Shown here: one piece after another, positions 1-9,845 of the stretch
Layout: the number at the start of each line of letters is the position of its first letter
How positions within the stretch are numbered: position 1 is the stretch's first letter
Assembly (NCBI GenBank): GCA_030062745.1
Contig: CP099839.1
Span: 23,301,324 to 23,365,323 of the forward strand
Length of the DNA: 64,000 nucleotides
From: Capitulum mitella
Lineage: Eukaryota; Arthropoda; Thecostraca; Pollicipedomorpha; Pollicipedidae
Reading direction: 5' to 3'
Translations under genes and position numbers: made by a program
Notes under the pieces: model-generated
The model's database searches: none
What the model was told of the DNA's origin: nothing
What the model saw: only the letters and a program-made list of their open reading frames with translations

Positions 1-804
1 TGCCTAGGTACCCAGGAACGTAAAGAAAACCTCATCCAAATTTTATTAAAACGCGTCATCAGTAGTTTTACAACCTAGGTGTGTATCGCTAGATAAACTC
101 AGGGAAAAAGAATGAAACGTATATTGAAATTAAGAGCTAGAGGTATACATGACAATTAAATAATATCTTACCTTCAATCATTTTCAGTTTCGAGCAATAT
201 GAGATACTACCTACAAGTTAAGTCCAACGCTGTCTACAGGTTATGGTCCCGAAAGCTCAAGTGCCTACACCTACACTACAGCGCGAACCAGAAAGTGCGT
301 CTAGAAGGGCTGGGCGTGTCAAACGGAAGCTGATGGTCTACGATGACGCACAGAGGCGGCGTCGAATGGGCTGGCACATCCTTATGCTACGATGAAGCTT
401 CGGGTGTTACAATCGCCCACAGATGATAATAACAAACACACAAGAAACACAAGTACATGCAGTCAAAACGCTCGATCACAATGCAGCCATTTTTAGAGGA
501 CGTACACAATGTCGTCGGTACTCTTGTGAGGAAGCGAACGCCAACGACGCTGTCCCGCCAGCCTGTCGCCTCTGACCTGGCCACAAGCGTTCCGCCAGAC
601 AAGCGCCGGAAGGCAGCGTGCAGGCGGGCTAACCTTGGACGGGAACACTCACCGCTAGTGTCGCCCCCAGAGGAGCAGGGACCGACGGCAGCGCGATGCC
701 ATGGGGTGTGTGCAGACAGCCCACAGCAGGTCAACGTACAAGGTCGCGTCCGCAGCAGAGGCACATCACAGTGAGCACATCGCGCCCACGGTAAGGGTAC
801 ATAC
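1..804. other. Left edge, probably intron of the clip gene
   Basis: Follows the donor of clip exon 3. The part from 460 to 800 is GC-rich and open in several frames, but no acceptor with a recognisable protease or other domain was found. Confidence 0.4.
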
Positions 805-957
805 CGGTGAGCGGGTCGCGCCGACAGCAGAGTCCGCTTGAGCCGTCGCCGAGGTCGCACACGGCGGCCGTCGTCTGCGGGCTGGTGCCGGACACCACGC
901 CGGAACAGAAGATCAGCGGCGAGCACTCGCCACTGCTGCACTGGGCGCTGAGCCCCC
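805..957 (-). CDS. Clip-protein exon 3: six-cysteine clip domain
   Basis: The acceptor TTTCAG ends at 958. Two bases complete the arginine codon split by the intron, then 50 codons follow, plus one base at the donor GTATGT (804-799). It contains CSSGECSPLIFC, a 15-residue spacer, C, and SSGLCCRRD. The whole six-cysteine motif lies in one exon, as is common for clip modules. The phase-1 exit means the protein continues leftwards. Confidence 0.78.
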
Positions 958-3900
958 CTGAAACTGGCCGCCGCCGCCGCTACAGCCGTCGTTCCTCGGC
1001 GGCGTGCGCCGGCCGGCTGCGTCGCCCCACACCGCGCGCTGCGCCGGACCGTTCCGTACGCCGTGACAAGGACGGACGAAAACGACAGTGGTCTTGCAAC
1101 GGAAAAATCAAATGGAAAGGCGTGCCCAAACTATCTACTGGCTCGGCTACATACTTCATCTACATAGGTGAAAAATATACAGAAGTGGAGGACAGGTAAA
1201 ACAAGAATATATACAGTGAGATTCGTTGGCAGGGCTTGAAGAGTTTTTTGAATAAGCTGAAGCTTTATATACATTGTTAGACACAGCATGCCTATGAACA
1301 GCGAATGACAGAAAACCAAGACGCCCCGTTCGATTTTCATAGAGCTCGGTTGTAGTAACATACATACGTTCAAAAATCTTGGATGAATCATTTGTCATTA
1401 AACCTGTAGAAGAAGGTGGCTTCAAAAAGCCAGCTGTAACCGGCAATGTGTAGCTTGGTTAAGTTATTGTGATTAGAACTGCCTTTGTGTTTCAATGTAA
1501 TGCAAAGCAGCTTGCTCCCTACAGGTAGGCTTTGTTTTGCTTGCCCAGATTAAGCACTCGCTCGGTCTTCATGGTTATTATTTTCGGTAGCCAGTGGGTG
1601 TTTGGGCCTTTGCTTGTTTCGGCAGCTGATGTTCAGCCCATGAAAAATCTTTCCATTACGGATCGCAGTTTAGCCCTGATCGCAATGGCTGACGGTTATC
1701 TTCAAGAACTACTGACTTAATATTAAAATATAAAAAAATAAAAAACAGAAAATTACAAGTAAAATTAAAGAAACTGCGTCTAGTTATCAGTTACAAACAC
1801 TGATTCCACAAAATGTGGATTCAGCAGCGCCTCGACGACTCCTCTTACCAGCGGTACTACAAACATCAGGGATCAACGTTTCCAAATGCACGTCTAAAGT
1901 TTTCCTGTTTTACAGCCGCCAAACAGCAAGACGAGCGCCCTCCCTCACGGTAGCCATGCAGATCAGACCAGTGCAGGGGCCCAGTTGTGACCTTGGGCGC
2001 CAGACAGGCCGTTCTCCACCCCTGACTGAGCCGCCGACTGGCTGCAGGTGTATATTGGGTCAGTCGCCTGAGTTGACGCAAGTCTCGCAAGTCTCCCTTG
2101 CGCTGCGACAGGTATGGTTACCGCTGCATGCTTTTGGTCCGGTCACGCCAATTGGCGCTAGTCTGGCATCGGGTTTATTAGGCTTACGGCCATGCAACAT
2201 CTGACAAATTGAGTGATTACTACCGCCGGCGGGATAGCGTTGCCTCTGTTGGCAGCCACGTTGGCACATCATTCGGGCAAGTCCAGGGCAACCTTGACGT
2301 TGCTCATTGCTCACCACGTGACTCGGTCACACAGTTACGGTGAAACTCTCATAACGGTGTTATGCCACACCCACGCTGTCAACAGTTTGTTATAATTTAA
2401 GTTTGAGTAAGCTCCATTCCAAACAATTTAGACATGAAAATCGAACGGGGCGGACAGGACAGAAGAAGAGGCACCATTACTTACTTGATATCCCATAACT
2501 ATCCTGCGGGGCTGCAGGCAGGTAAGCGACCGTTGGCCGGTGCTCAATTTGTACACCGTAGCTAACTGCAGGCTGCTGGTGGCTCACGGGCTGCGGGTAG
2601 CTCACAGGTGGCTCATAGCTCACGGGCTGCTGATAGGTCACACGTGGCGGGCTGCTGAAGCCCCTCCAAGCAAAGTCGACGTACGGGTTAGGGTTGGCAC
2701 TGTAGCCAGCCGGCACTCCGAGATTAAAGCTGCCATGCGACACGGAGTAGGGTGTACCTCGGAAACTAGACGAGCTTGACACGCTGCCGGAGTTGAACTG
2801 GCCACTCTGGAAGCCGCCCGAAAACCCCGAGGACTGCCCCGGAAAGCGGATCTGCCTCTTCTGGCGGCCCTCATCGGCCCACGCCAAGGCGGCGAACGCC
2901 ACCACCTGTTGGATGGACGGAGCGCGCGTGAGACGCTCGGAGACCAGGGATGGAGACGAAGCAGCCTCACTGATCATGCTTTACCTGGCTGACGCTCAGA
3001 AGTTGGAAAGAGGCCTTTCAGAAGAAACAGCAAGAGCGTGGATAGGCGGCTATTTCGCAGACACAACAGAGTCCAGTTAGGATGCTATACAGACACAAAA
3101 GATGGGAAAGAGGTGGTTGAGAAGCTTCCATACACCGAGGAATGCTGTCTAACGTCACTCATTCCGATAAGCTGAGGGACTTTGCACATCTTTGCCGTCA
3201 GTAAGTGTGAGTCATTACAAAAGTCGTCCTTCCCTGAAACGACGCGTGATAGTTATTCATGCCTGTCACAAGCATATTCAGATTGCCTAGCTCATAACTC
3301 AGATTGACAAGGAGGGACGTTATCTTAAGCTTCTACTGAACTATTCAAGAACACGGTCCGACGGAATTACACACAGATGATGGGATAACGTGGATCAATA
3401 GAGAAGGAGGGGAGAGGACGTTTTTGTATGTTCTGTGTTCATCTTTTTGCTAGCGGCATCTCTCATGTTAGCATGGCGTATGACACGACGAACGTTGCAG
3501 TCACGATATTACAAAGTGCTATGAGCTCCCCGGCACCTAACCGGCTTTTGGCAGTGCATCTACGACGACCTTTTCAGTCCCACTATCTTGCTGATGATAC
3601 TTTTTCATGAGCATTCATAGCAGAGATAGCCTTGGCTGACATCATCAATCTAAACTGTGCATGTATAACTTATGAAAAACATCAGCACCTACTGATACCA
3701 AAGAAACGCGGGAAATCCCTCAGCTTACCACGCACATGAATCACATTAAACTATGTAAATCTTCTCGATCAGAATGTACCTAGGTAGACCCCTGGTGAGT
3801 CATCCGTTTGTCCGCCGCAGGTATACATAGTGGCCAACAGTGGAAGCATAGGAAGACGCTCTACTCACCACAGGCACCAAAAGGAGCAGGTTGCCAAGTA

Positions 3901-4973
3901 AAAAACTAACTCGTGAAAACGAAATTGAATAAACAAAGTCCTTGCCGGCTAGTGGAAAGTAATGAATGACGTCCCGCATATTCGCAATTTTCCATTTCTT
4001 CAAACGTACGTTTTTGGATTCGCTTTCAAAGCAAGTAAAGTTTCTCCAGTATGGCATTTCAAGAATTATGAAACACGAATCGTTATCACATGCGTCACGC
4101 ATTTTTTGCACTGTCAATTTGGTGATGGTTTGCGTGAGTCATGTTCGTGTTTGGAGCTTAATCATAAGAGCTTTGAGGTAATACGTATCCTCACTTGTTT
4201 CTCAAGAGCAGGTTTTTGTCCTGTATGAAGAGTGCTTTGATAATATGACATCATCTTTTCTCCGTGGTTCTTTTAAGTATCGTTTTGTTGTGTGTCAAGT
4301 CCGTGCGTGCTATTTTGCGACGATGTACCTGGAGAAGGTGCTGTATGGGTGCTCCTTCCTGCAGGTCCATTGCCAGACGCCTTGAAAGTGTGATGATTGT
4401 TATCCAGGGTAAAACGACAATTTTCCATTCACTCCCCATCAAGGACAAAAAAAAAACTGGTCAGAACAAACAAGTGAGGCCATGTTTTACCTTCGCGCTC
4501 TTATGACTGAGATCCAAGTACCAGTATGGCCAGGGGCGCAGCCAGGATTTTCGTAAGGGGGGAGACAGGAGCTAAGTGTGAACTGACAACATACCAAAAC
4601 CGCATGCTGGGAAGATGATGTGCGATGGTTTTCACAAAAATGTGGGCTTAAGGGAGGCCGGACCCCTGACCCTCTTTGGCTGCGCCGGCGAGTATGACTC
4701 AAACCATCACCAAACCGAAAGTGCAAAAAAGAGTGACGCGTGTGATAACGATACGTGTTTCATAATTCTTGGAATGTTGTACGGAAGAAACCTTACTCAC
4801 CTTGAAAATGGATCTACATAATCCAAAATGTCAGTATTAAGTGCACCTTTGAAAAAACAAAATATTATGAATTTTTTAATTTTATGAATTGCCGCCCACT
4901 AAAAATAGGCAAAGACCTAATGCGGAAAATGGAATATATATACGTATATATGTGTGTGTGTATATATATATAC

Positions 4974-5005
<32 letters not shown>

Positions 5006-5527
5006 CGTAGGCGTTTGGCGCAATCCACCATTTCGGAAAAAACTAGGCGTTTCACGTAATGCCGGCGTTTCATGTAACCTTCGCAAAATGACCGCTGTCA
5101 AGCAATCTGAATGAAAATTTTAGGTGTTACATGAAATATTTGCCAACGTCGTAGGCGTTTTCTGTAGTTACCATTATTACGTCATTTGCATGGCGGATAT
5201 AAACCATTTTTAGGCAGTTCATGAAACGCCAGGGAAACTTTGGGCGTTTCAAGTAACGCCTAGCTAAACCGAGCATATCGGATGCTCGATTGAATAACCA
5301 AGACTGCTCAGTGTGCTTTATTGTGCTTTCAGCTCATAAGATAGAGTACTATCTTATGAGTATTACTAACTCGTCATCCATCGACAATGAGATTCTCAGC
5401 CGTTTCAAGCACGGTATTCATTTGTCAACCATTGGGGTATTATTATATTACACATATGTTTTTATTTATACTGGTTGCCGCAGTCGGGGCAGAGTGCCTT
5501 ATTTTTTCATTTCTTTTTTCATTTTCG

Positions 5528-5570
<43 letters not shown>

Positions 5571-7606
5571 TTGAAATGTAAAATATTTTTATATTTTCGT
5601 TCCTTTGGTGGTACTTCTCTTTCATTGCTTGAACATTATCACTTGACCCCTTTTTTGTCGTTTCCTTTTCACCCAAACTCATTCATACCCAGCTCTCCAA
5701 CTTCCAACTCCGGAACAGTATAACAACCACGCAGTGACGTGCTTAGATGGACGTTAAGGGACAGGGATGGGTACACAATGGCCAGTTTGGCCTATCGATA
5801 TCGGGACATCCGTGGCTCAATGACAGCATTGGTATTCGGCGCCCAAGGGGTCATGACGTCATGACCCAGTGTCCTCCCTTCCCCCGAAATACACGACTGC
5901 AGTTGTTTTTATTATTCATAACGGTATTTACCAAATGCCAACCGGGCGTTTCTTGCAATGTCTAGGCAAACTGCGTGACAGTCTTCATTGGCGAACGTTA
6001 CGCTGTTTTCCCGAGAAACTTCGAGCGTTTCAAGTAACGCCTAAAATTTCAGGTCTGACGGCGTAATAATGGTAATTTTACGAAAATTTTATGAAACGTC
6101 GTCGTTGCACGAAACGCCTGGTTTCTTCCTGAAAAGCCAGATTCCGCCAAACGCCTACGACCTACATGCGCCCCTGTACAATGACTGTATTTAACCGGCA
6201 AAGTGATCATTACATGTTGCATGTTGGCGGGACCAAAATCGTAGCCTTGTTTTACCTAAGTCGCATTTTTTAAGATGCAAGAAAATACTAGCATTGCTCA
6301 GATGACTACTGGAGGGGCTCATATGAGCACTGGAGGAGCTCAAGCCCTCCAAAAGTATACAAAACGATACCCCTACTTTTAACTATCGGCGCAACGCCGG
6401 TCCACGACCCTTTCCCTTCCCGTACTCGGCGTAATTTATGGAAGGCACCCAAGATACCGTGCTGCTCAGGGTAACTGAAGTTCCCGATCATCAGTAAACA
6501 CAGCACAATCTTGCCACCCATAACCTTCGTTTCTAACACCAATGACTCCTTTTTGTTCACCCACCGCTATTCAGCACTGCACCATCTTATCAAGCCTATA
6601 CGATCCATGATCTTGCGCTCCCATGGGTGCGGTTTGAGGGAGGCTCTGGCAATGCTTAAGCACGTCTAGTGTGTTCAAGGTGTCCTCTTTCAAAGATGCC
6701 ATTCCCTTTTTGTATTTGCGCCAGAGTGGTACTTTATACAGACTTTGCTCCTTTTTTAGATCTTCAGTGAGATGGCGAGGATTGAACTTTTGTCTGATGC
6801 CATATTCACGAGACTGATGACAGTTAAAAAAAAATACATAGCGGACCTCTATGAAGGTCACTGGCGTGGAAAGATGTACTCAACAGTCAAGGGAGCTAAC
6901 AAGCATCTGACAGGAACTGCCTGATGGCCAGCATGACGCAACATATCAGTCATTTGGGCACACATCCCTAAGCAGATATGCGAGACGGTTCCGCCATTGC
7001 CTAGCTTATAGTACCGTCAATCAGAATGTTTGGTACGGAACTGGGGGCGAGATGCACACATGTACAGAGCGCCCTCAATATTTCTGCTGCACGGGCCGAT
7101 ACAGTCGTGGACGCGGGGAGGCACGACTAGGTGTTACCGCTCTAGGCACGCTGAAACACCATCGAGTCGCTGATACCTGGTCAAGCCGCGTCCATTGTAA
7201 GAAACAGCGTCATCCATCACAGATACGTAAATATATTATATTCAGACGGCATGTGGATTCGTTGATTTTGATGTCCCTTCGATCCAATGAAGGTGGAAGC
7301 AAGGGGGAGGCAGCGAGGATAAAGCGCTCCCCCTTCCCTCCATAACTGGCGAAATTTTAACCCTATTGCGAGGAAAAATGGTTCGAAAAGTAGCCAGTGC
7401 CCCCCCCCCCCTGCTGGGACACATTCCGCCGCTACTGGCTCGATCACATGATGGAAGACAATGGCACTGAGCGCGTTGGCCCGGGTGGCTGAATGCCCGC
7501 CGGTGGAGAGCCCAACGCGCCCAGTGACTCATCCCATGGACCCTGCACTATCCACTGTCAGCCCGCTGCCGCGGCTGGCTGCACTCACCACGAACAGTGT
7601 CCTCAT
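805..7606 (-). CDS. Secreted clip-domain protein with PVSY repeats (5' part, partial)
   Basis: Joins 7606-7589, 2905-2485 and 957-805, giving 197 residues plus one base, with the rest beyond exon 3. Phases agree (0, then 1). Residues 1-16 form a signal peptide starting MRTLFV. The mature N-terminus carries the dibasic site RQKR, so propeptide removal is likely. Residues about 24-145 are Ser/Gly/Phe-rich, then Pro/Val/Ser/Tyr repeats (QQPVSYEPPVSYPQPVS). Residues 148-197 hold six cysteines spaced C-x4-C-x5-C-x15-C-x9-CC, the clip (disulfide-knot) pattern. Clip modules usually precede serine proteases or inactive homologues in melanisation and immune cascades. No catalytic domain is visible here, so the class remains open. 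The six-residue first exon is typical of arthropod cuticle and secreted-protein genes. Confidence 0.68.
958..2484. other. Intron 2 of the clip gene
   Basis: 1.5 kb between phase-1 splice sites. I see no further gene or element in it. Confidence 0.55.
2485..2905 (-). CDS. Clip-protein exon 2: signal peptide end and repeat region
   Basis: The acceptor CCATCCAACAG ends at 2906; the donor GTAAGT begins at 2484; 140 codons plus one base. It encodes the hydrophobic VVAFAALAWA, then DEGRQKRQ, a Ser/Gly/Phe-rich stretch (GFSGGFQSGQFNSGS), and about five Pro-Val-Ser-Tyr units before a short tail. Reading through the donor meets a TAA at once, which supports splicing. Confidence 0.78.
4020..4144 (+). 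repeat. Left arm of a large inverted repeat
   Basis: Its reverse complement matches 4694-4815 at about 78%, including CAAACCATCACCAAA and TGTGATAACGAT. The spacer is about 550 bp. The pair may be terminal repeats of an older transposon; the hAT-like element at 4531-4690 sits directly against the right arm. Confidence 0.6.
4531..4690. mobile_element. Short hAT-like MITE, 160 bp, in intron 1 of the clip gene
   Basis: Begins CAGGGGCGCAGCCAGGATTT and ends with the inverted GGCTGCGCCGGCG. The flanks AGTATGGC (4523-4530) and AGTATGAC (4691-4698) differ at one base. The same terminal motif occurs reversed near 29317-29336, so the family is dispersed. Confidence 0.68.
4694..4815 (-). repeat. Right arm of the large inverted repeat
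   Basis: Inverted partner of 4020-4144. Both arms keep an open frame reading DACDND(S/T)CFIIL on one strand, probably by shared descent and not by selection. Confidence 0.6.
4934..5003. repeat. AT/GT microsatellite
   Basis: Alternating (AT)n and (GT)n tracts, ending at the foldback element boundary. Confidence 0.9.
5004..6161. mobile_element. Foldback element with repeated near-palindromes, in intron 1 of the clip gene
   Basis: The ends GTCGTAGGCGTTTGGCG (left) and its inverted copy (right, 6145-6161) are followed by about 35 further bases of imperfect inverted homology. The arms contain many versions of GGCGTTTCAAGTAACGCC (for example 5243-5260 and 6023-6041). No target duplication was seen. 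The left end abuts a (GT)n tract. Confidence 0.6.
5532..5569. repeat. (AT)n microsatellite
   Basis: About 19 uninterrupted AT units inside the foldback element. Confidence 0.95.
7589..7606 (-). CDS. Clip-protein exon 1: six-residue signal-peptide start
   Basis: ATG followed by Arg-Thr-Leu-Phe-Val, then the strong donor GTGAGT (7588-7583), phase 0. The next phase-0 acceptor on this strand with a hydrophobic continuation is at 2905 (VVAFAALAWA), which completes a normal signal peptide. The exon is too short for ORF finding; it is supported by the donor and by the fit. The intron would be 4.7 kb and hold several mobile elements. Confidence 0.6.
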
Positions 7607-9249
7607 GTTGCTCTGTGCGGGGCGAGCCTCACTGGCGTGTGCCACTCTCGTGGCGCTGCGGGGCCGAATGCCGTGGAGTCGCTGGGCCAGCCACCACCAG
7701 GGGAATTCCACTCCCTGCGGTCATTTGCCGCCCTGCACGGAGGCCCGCCCCACGAGCCGGTCTAGTTGGCCGGCTCTTAAGTTCGCGCCCGCCGCGCAGA
7801 GCGACCTTGCGGAAATCGCACTAGGAAGTGGCGCAGGTATGCTTAGCAAAGTACGTGCGGAAGTGATGGTTAATGGACGTGAAAAAAGATTTTTGTTTCG
7901 CTTCGGATTTGCCGGTTTCTGTTTTCTTGTCGTCGGACGTATCGCGTGTCGAATGTTAAAGGAGGATGTGTGCTGGAATACCGAAGGATGCAAACTTGAC
8001 AATGCCACTGGTGTCGTCGTAAAATATTTACCGGTTGACCTCATCCCAATTTGTTCCTGCACCCTCCATCAAGGTCAAAGTACTTATGTCGCGCTTCCCA
8101 CATACTTTCCGTTTCAGTACAAGCACCCGGTTGGGTATTTCCAGGTAGCCGACAAAACAACGTGGGTTAACGCAAAAAGAAACTTCCTGGCATCCTTCTC
8201 TGATTCATCGTGGCACTAAAAGGAAAAGTTTGTGAGGGAAAATAGAGTTAAACTATAGGGAAAATGCTGCAAGGAAAAGGACAATGAATAAATGGGTAGA
8301 CAAGAGTTAAGCAAAAAATGTCCAGTTCTTCATATCGTGACATTGACACATCCCCTTTCGAGACCACAGTGAATGTTGCAGTATCTCCTTGCGCTTCCTT
8401 TTTTCAGTTCGTCTGAGTTGCCAACTCACCAAAGTCATGTTCGATATTGGTGATTTTTTCTCCATGGAGAATGGGACCAGCTTAATCGCTGTTTTCAGCG
8501 CGCTACAGTTATCGACATATCGCCTCTCTGTAAGCAAAATTCGACTAAGACTGCATTTGCTGCAAGCATTTGGCCCGTAAAACAGTCAGGAGTTAAGAGC
8601 AGCATTGACAAAGAATAATCCGTGTCGACCGCAACGCATTTTACTTCATAGATGGTCGTGGACTTTGTGATAAGCGAAAATGTGTACATTGTGTGTTGCC
8701 TTCTGGGTCTAGCACATTGTCCCTTAGACTTGTATCCATTCACACCCATTCATATTTCCAAATCAAAGTTTTTGTCAGCATCCTCAGTGCAATAAAGCTA
8801 ATCGCCTATCAACCATGCGTGTTCGGTGCCTCTCTCAGGGGCCTCGTCTTTCACCACTGCAGTCGTGCATAATACACGTCCGCAGCCGCTCACTTTGCGT
8901 CGCGAAACCGGGGCCCCCGCGAGGGCGCCGCAGCAGCACTGGGGCCATGACGCTGCAGACGGGTCCCAATGGGGGGACCAAGGATAGCGGCGACCAAGGG
9001 CGTCGCCTGGGCGGGGCCGGCGGCTGCCGGCCGGCCCCGCGGCGCGGCCGGCTTCAACTCGAACGACCCTGCGCCGCCTGCCCTCCCATGTCTGTCTCCG
9101 ACTCCTGGCAAGGGGGCGGCCCCCCCCCCCCGGGCGCTGTCCACGCCCCTCGCGCCGACCGCCGCCGATGCAGGCGTGGTGGCCGGCCTCGGCAGCGGTG
9201 CACGCGGTCTGGCCGGCGGCTGCAGGGGACAGGGGGTCCCGTCTGCTGT

Positions 9250-9845
9250 CCGCGGGTATGGGATCGACAGACGGGAGGCTGTCATGCGGGGACTTGACCG
9301 ACAGGAGACTCTGTCGCACTCAGAGAGGACAGTCAAGAGTCAGTAGGCTGTCTTTCGTGCTTGGACGAGACAGATTGTCGGGAGACTCTGTCTGTGGTGC
9401 TCGGACAAGACGGACGGTCAGGAGGCTGTCTGTCGCGCCAGGACTATTGTCAGGAGTCGGGCAGAAGTCAGGAGAACGTCTGTCGTGTCCAGATGACATA
9501 AATGGTCAGGAGACTCTGTCTGTCGTGTTCGGATGAAGCGGGCCGCCAGGAGCCTCTTTCTGTCATGCTGGGGCGAAACAGGGGGTCAGGAGACTGCCTG
9601 TCCTGTTGCGATGAGACAGGCGGTCATGAGGTTCAGTCTGTCGTGCTTGGATGGTACAAGCGGCCAGGAGACTTTGTCATGATGGAAGGGACAGGCGTTC
9701 AGGAGACTTTGTCCGTCGCGCTTGGATGGGACACGTGACCAGGAAACTCTGTCTGTCGTGTTGGGATGAGGCAGAGGATCAGGGAACTTTGTCTGTCGTG
9801 CTTGAATGGGACAAGCGGTCAGAAGACTTCGTCTGTCGTTTCTGC
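9250..9845. repeat. About 40-bp diverged minisatellite
   Basis: Roughly fourteen imperfect units built on GGTCAGGAGACTCTGTCTGT and CGTGCTTGGATGGGACAAG, period near 40 bp. Not a multiple of three, and units differ by indels. It follows a CpG-rich block. Confidence 0.85.

Larger units (their letters stand above)
2906..7588. other. Intron 1 of the clip gene
   Basis: 4.7 kb. Holds the inverted-repeat pair, the 160-bp hAT-like element, the AT/GT microsatellite and the foldback element. The rest shows nothing recognisable. Confidence 0.5.

Noticed and set aside
3840..3900. Hydrophobic minus-strand frame ending at a GTGAGT donor, an alternative first exon for the clip gene
   Set aside because: No nearby initiator and overlaps diverged inverted-repeat sequence; the 7589-7606 exon fits better.
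7461..8219. 252-codon plus-strand open frame
   Set aside because: Its first half is antisense to the clip-gene first exon in GC-rich DNA where several frames stay open; no domain, splice or repeat support.
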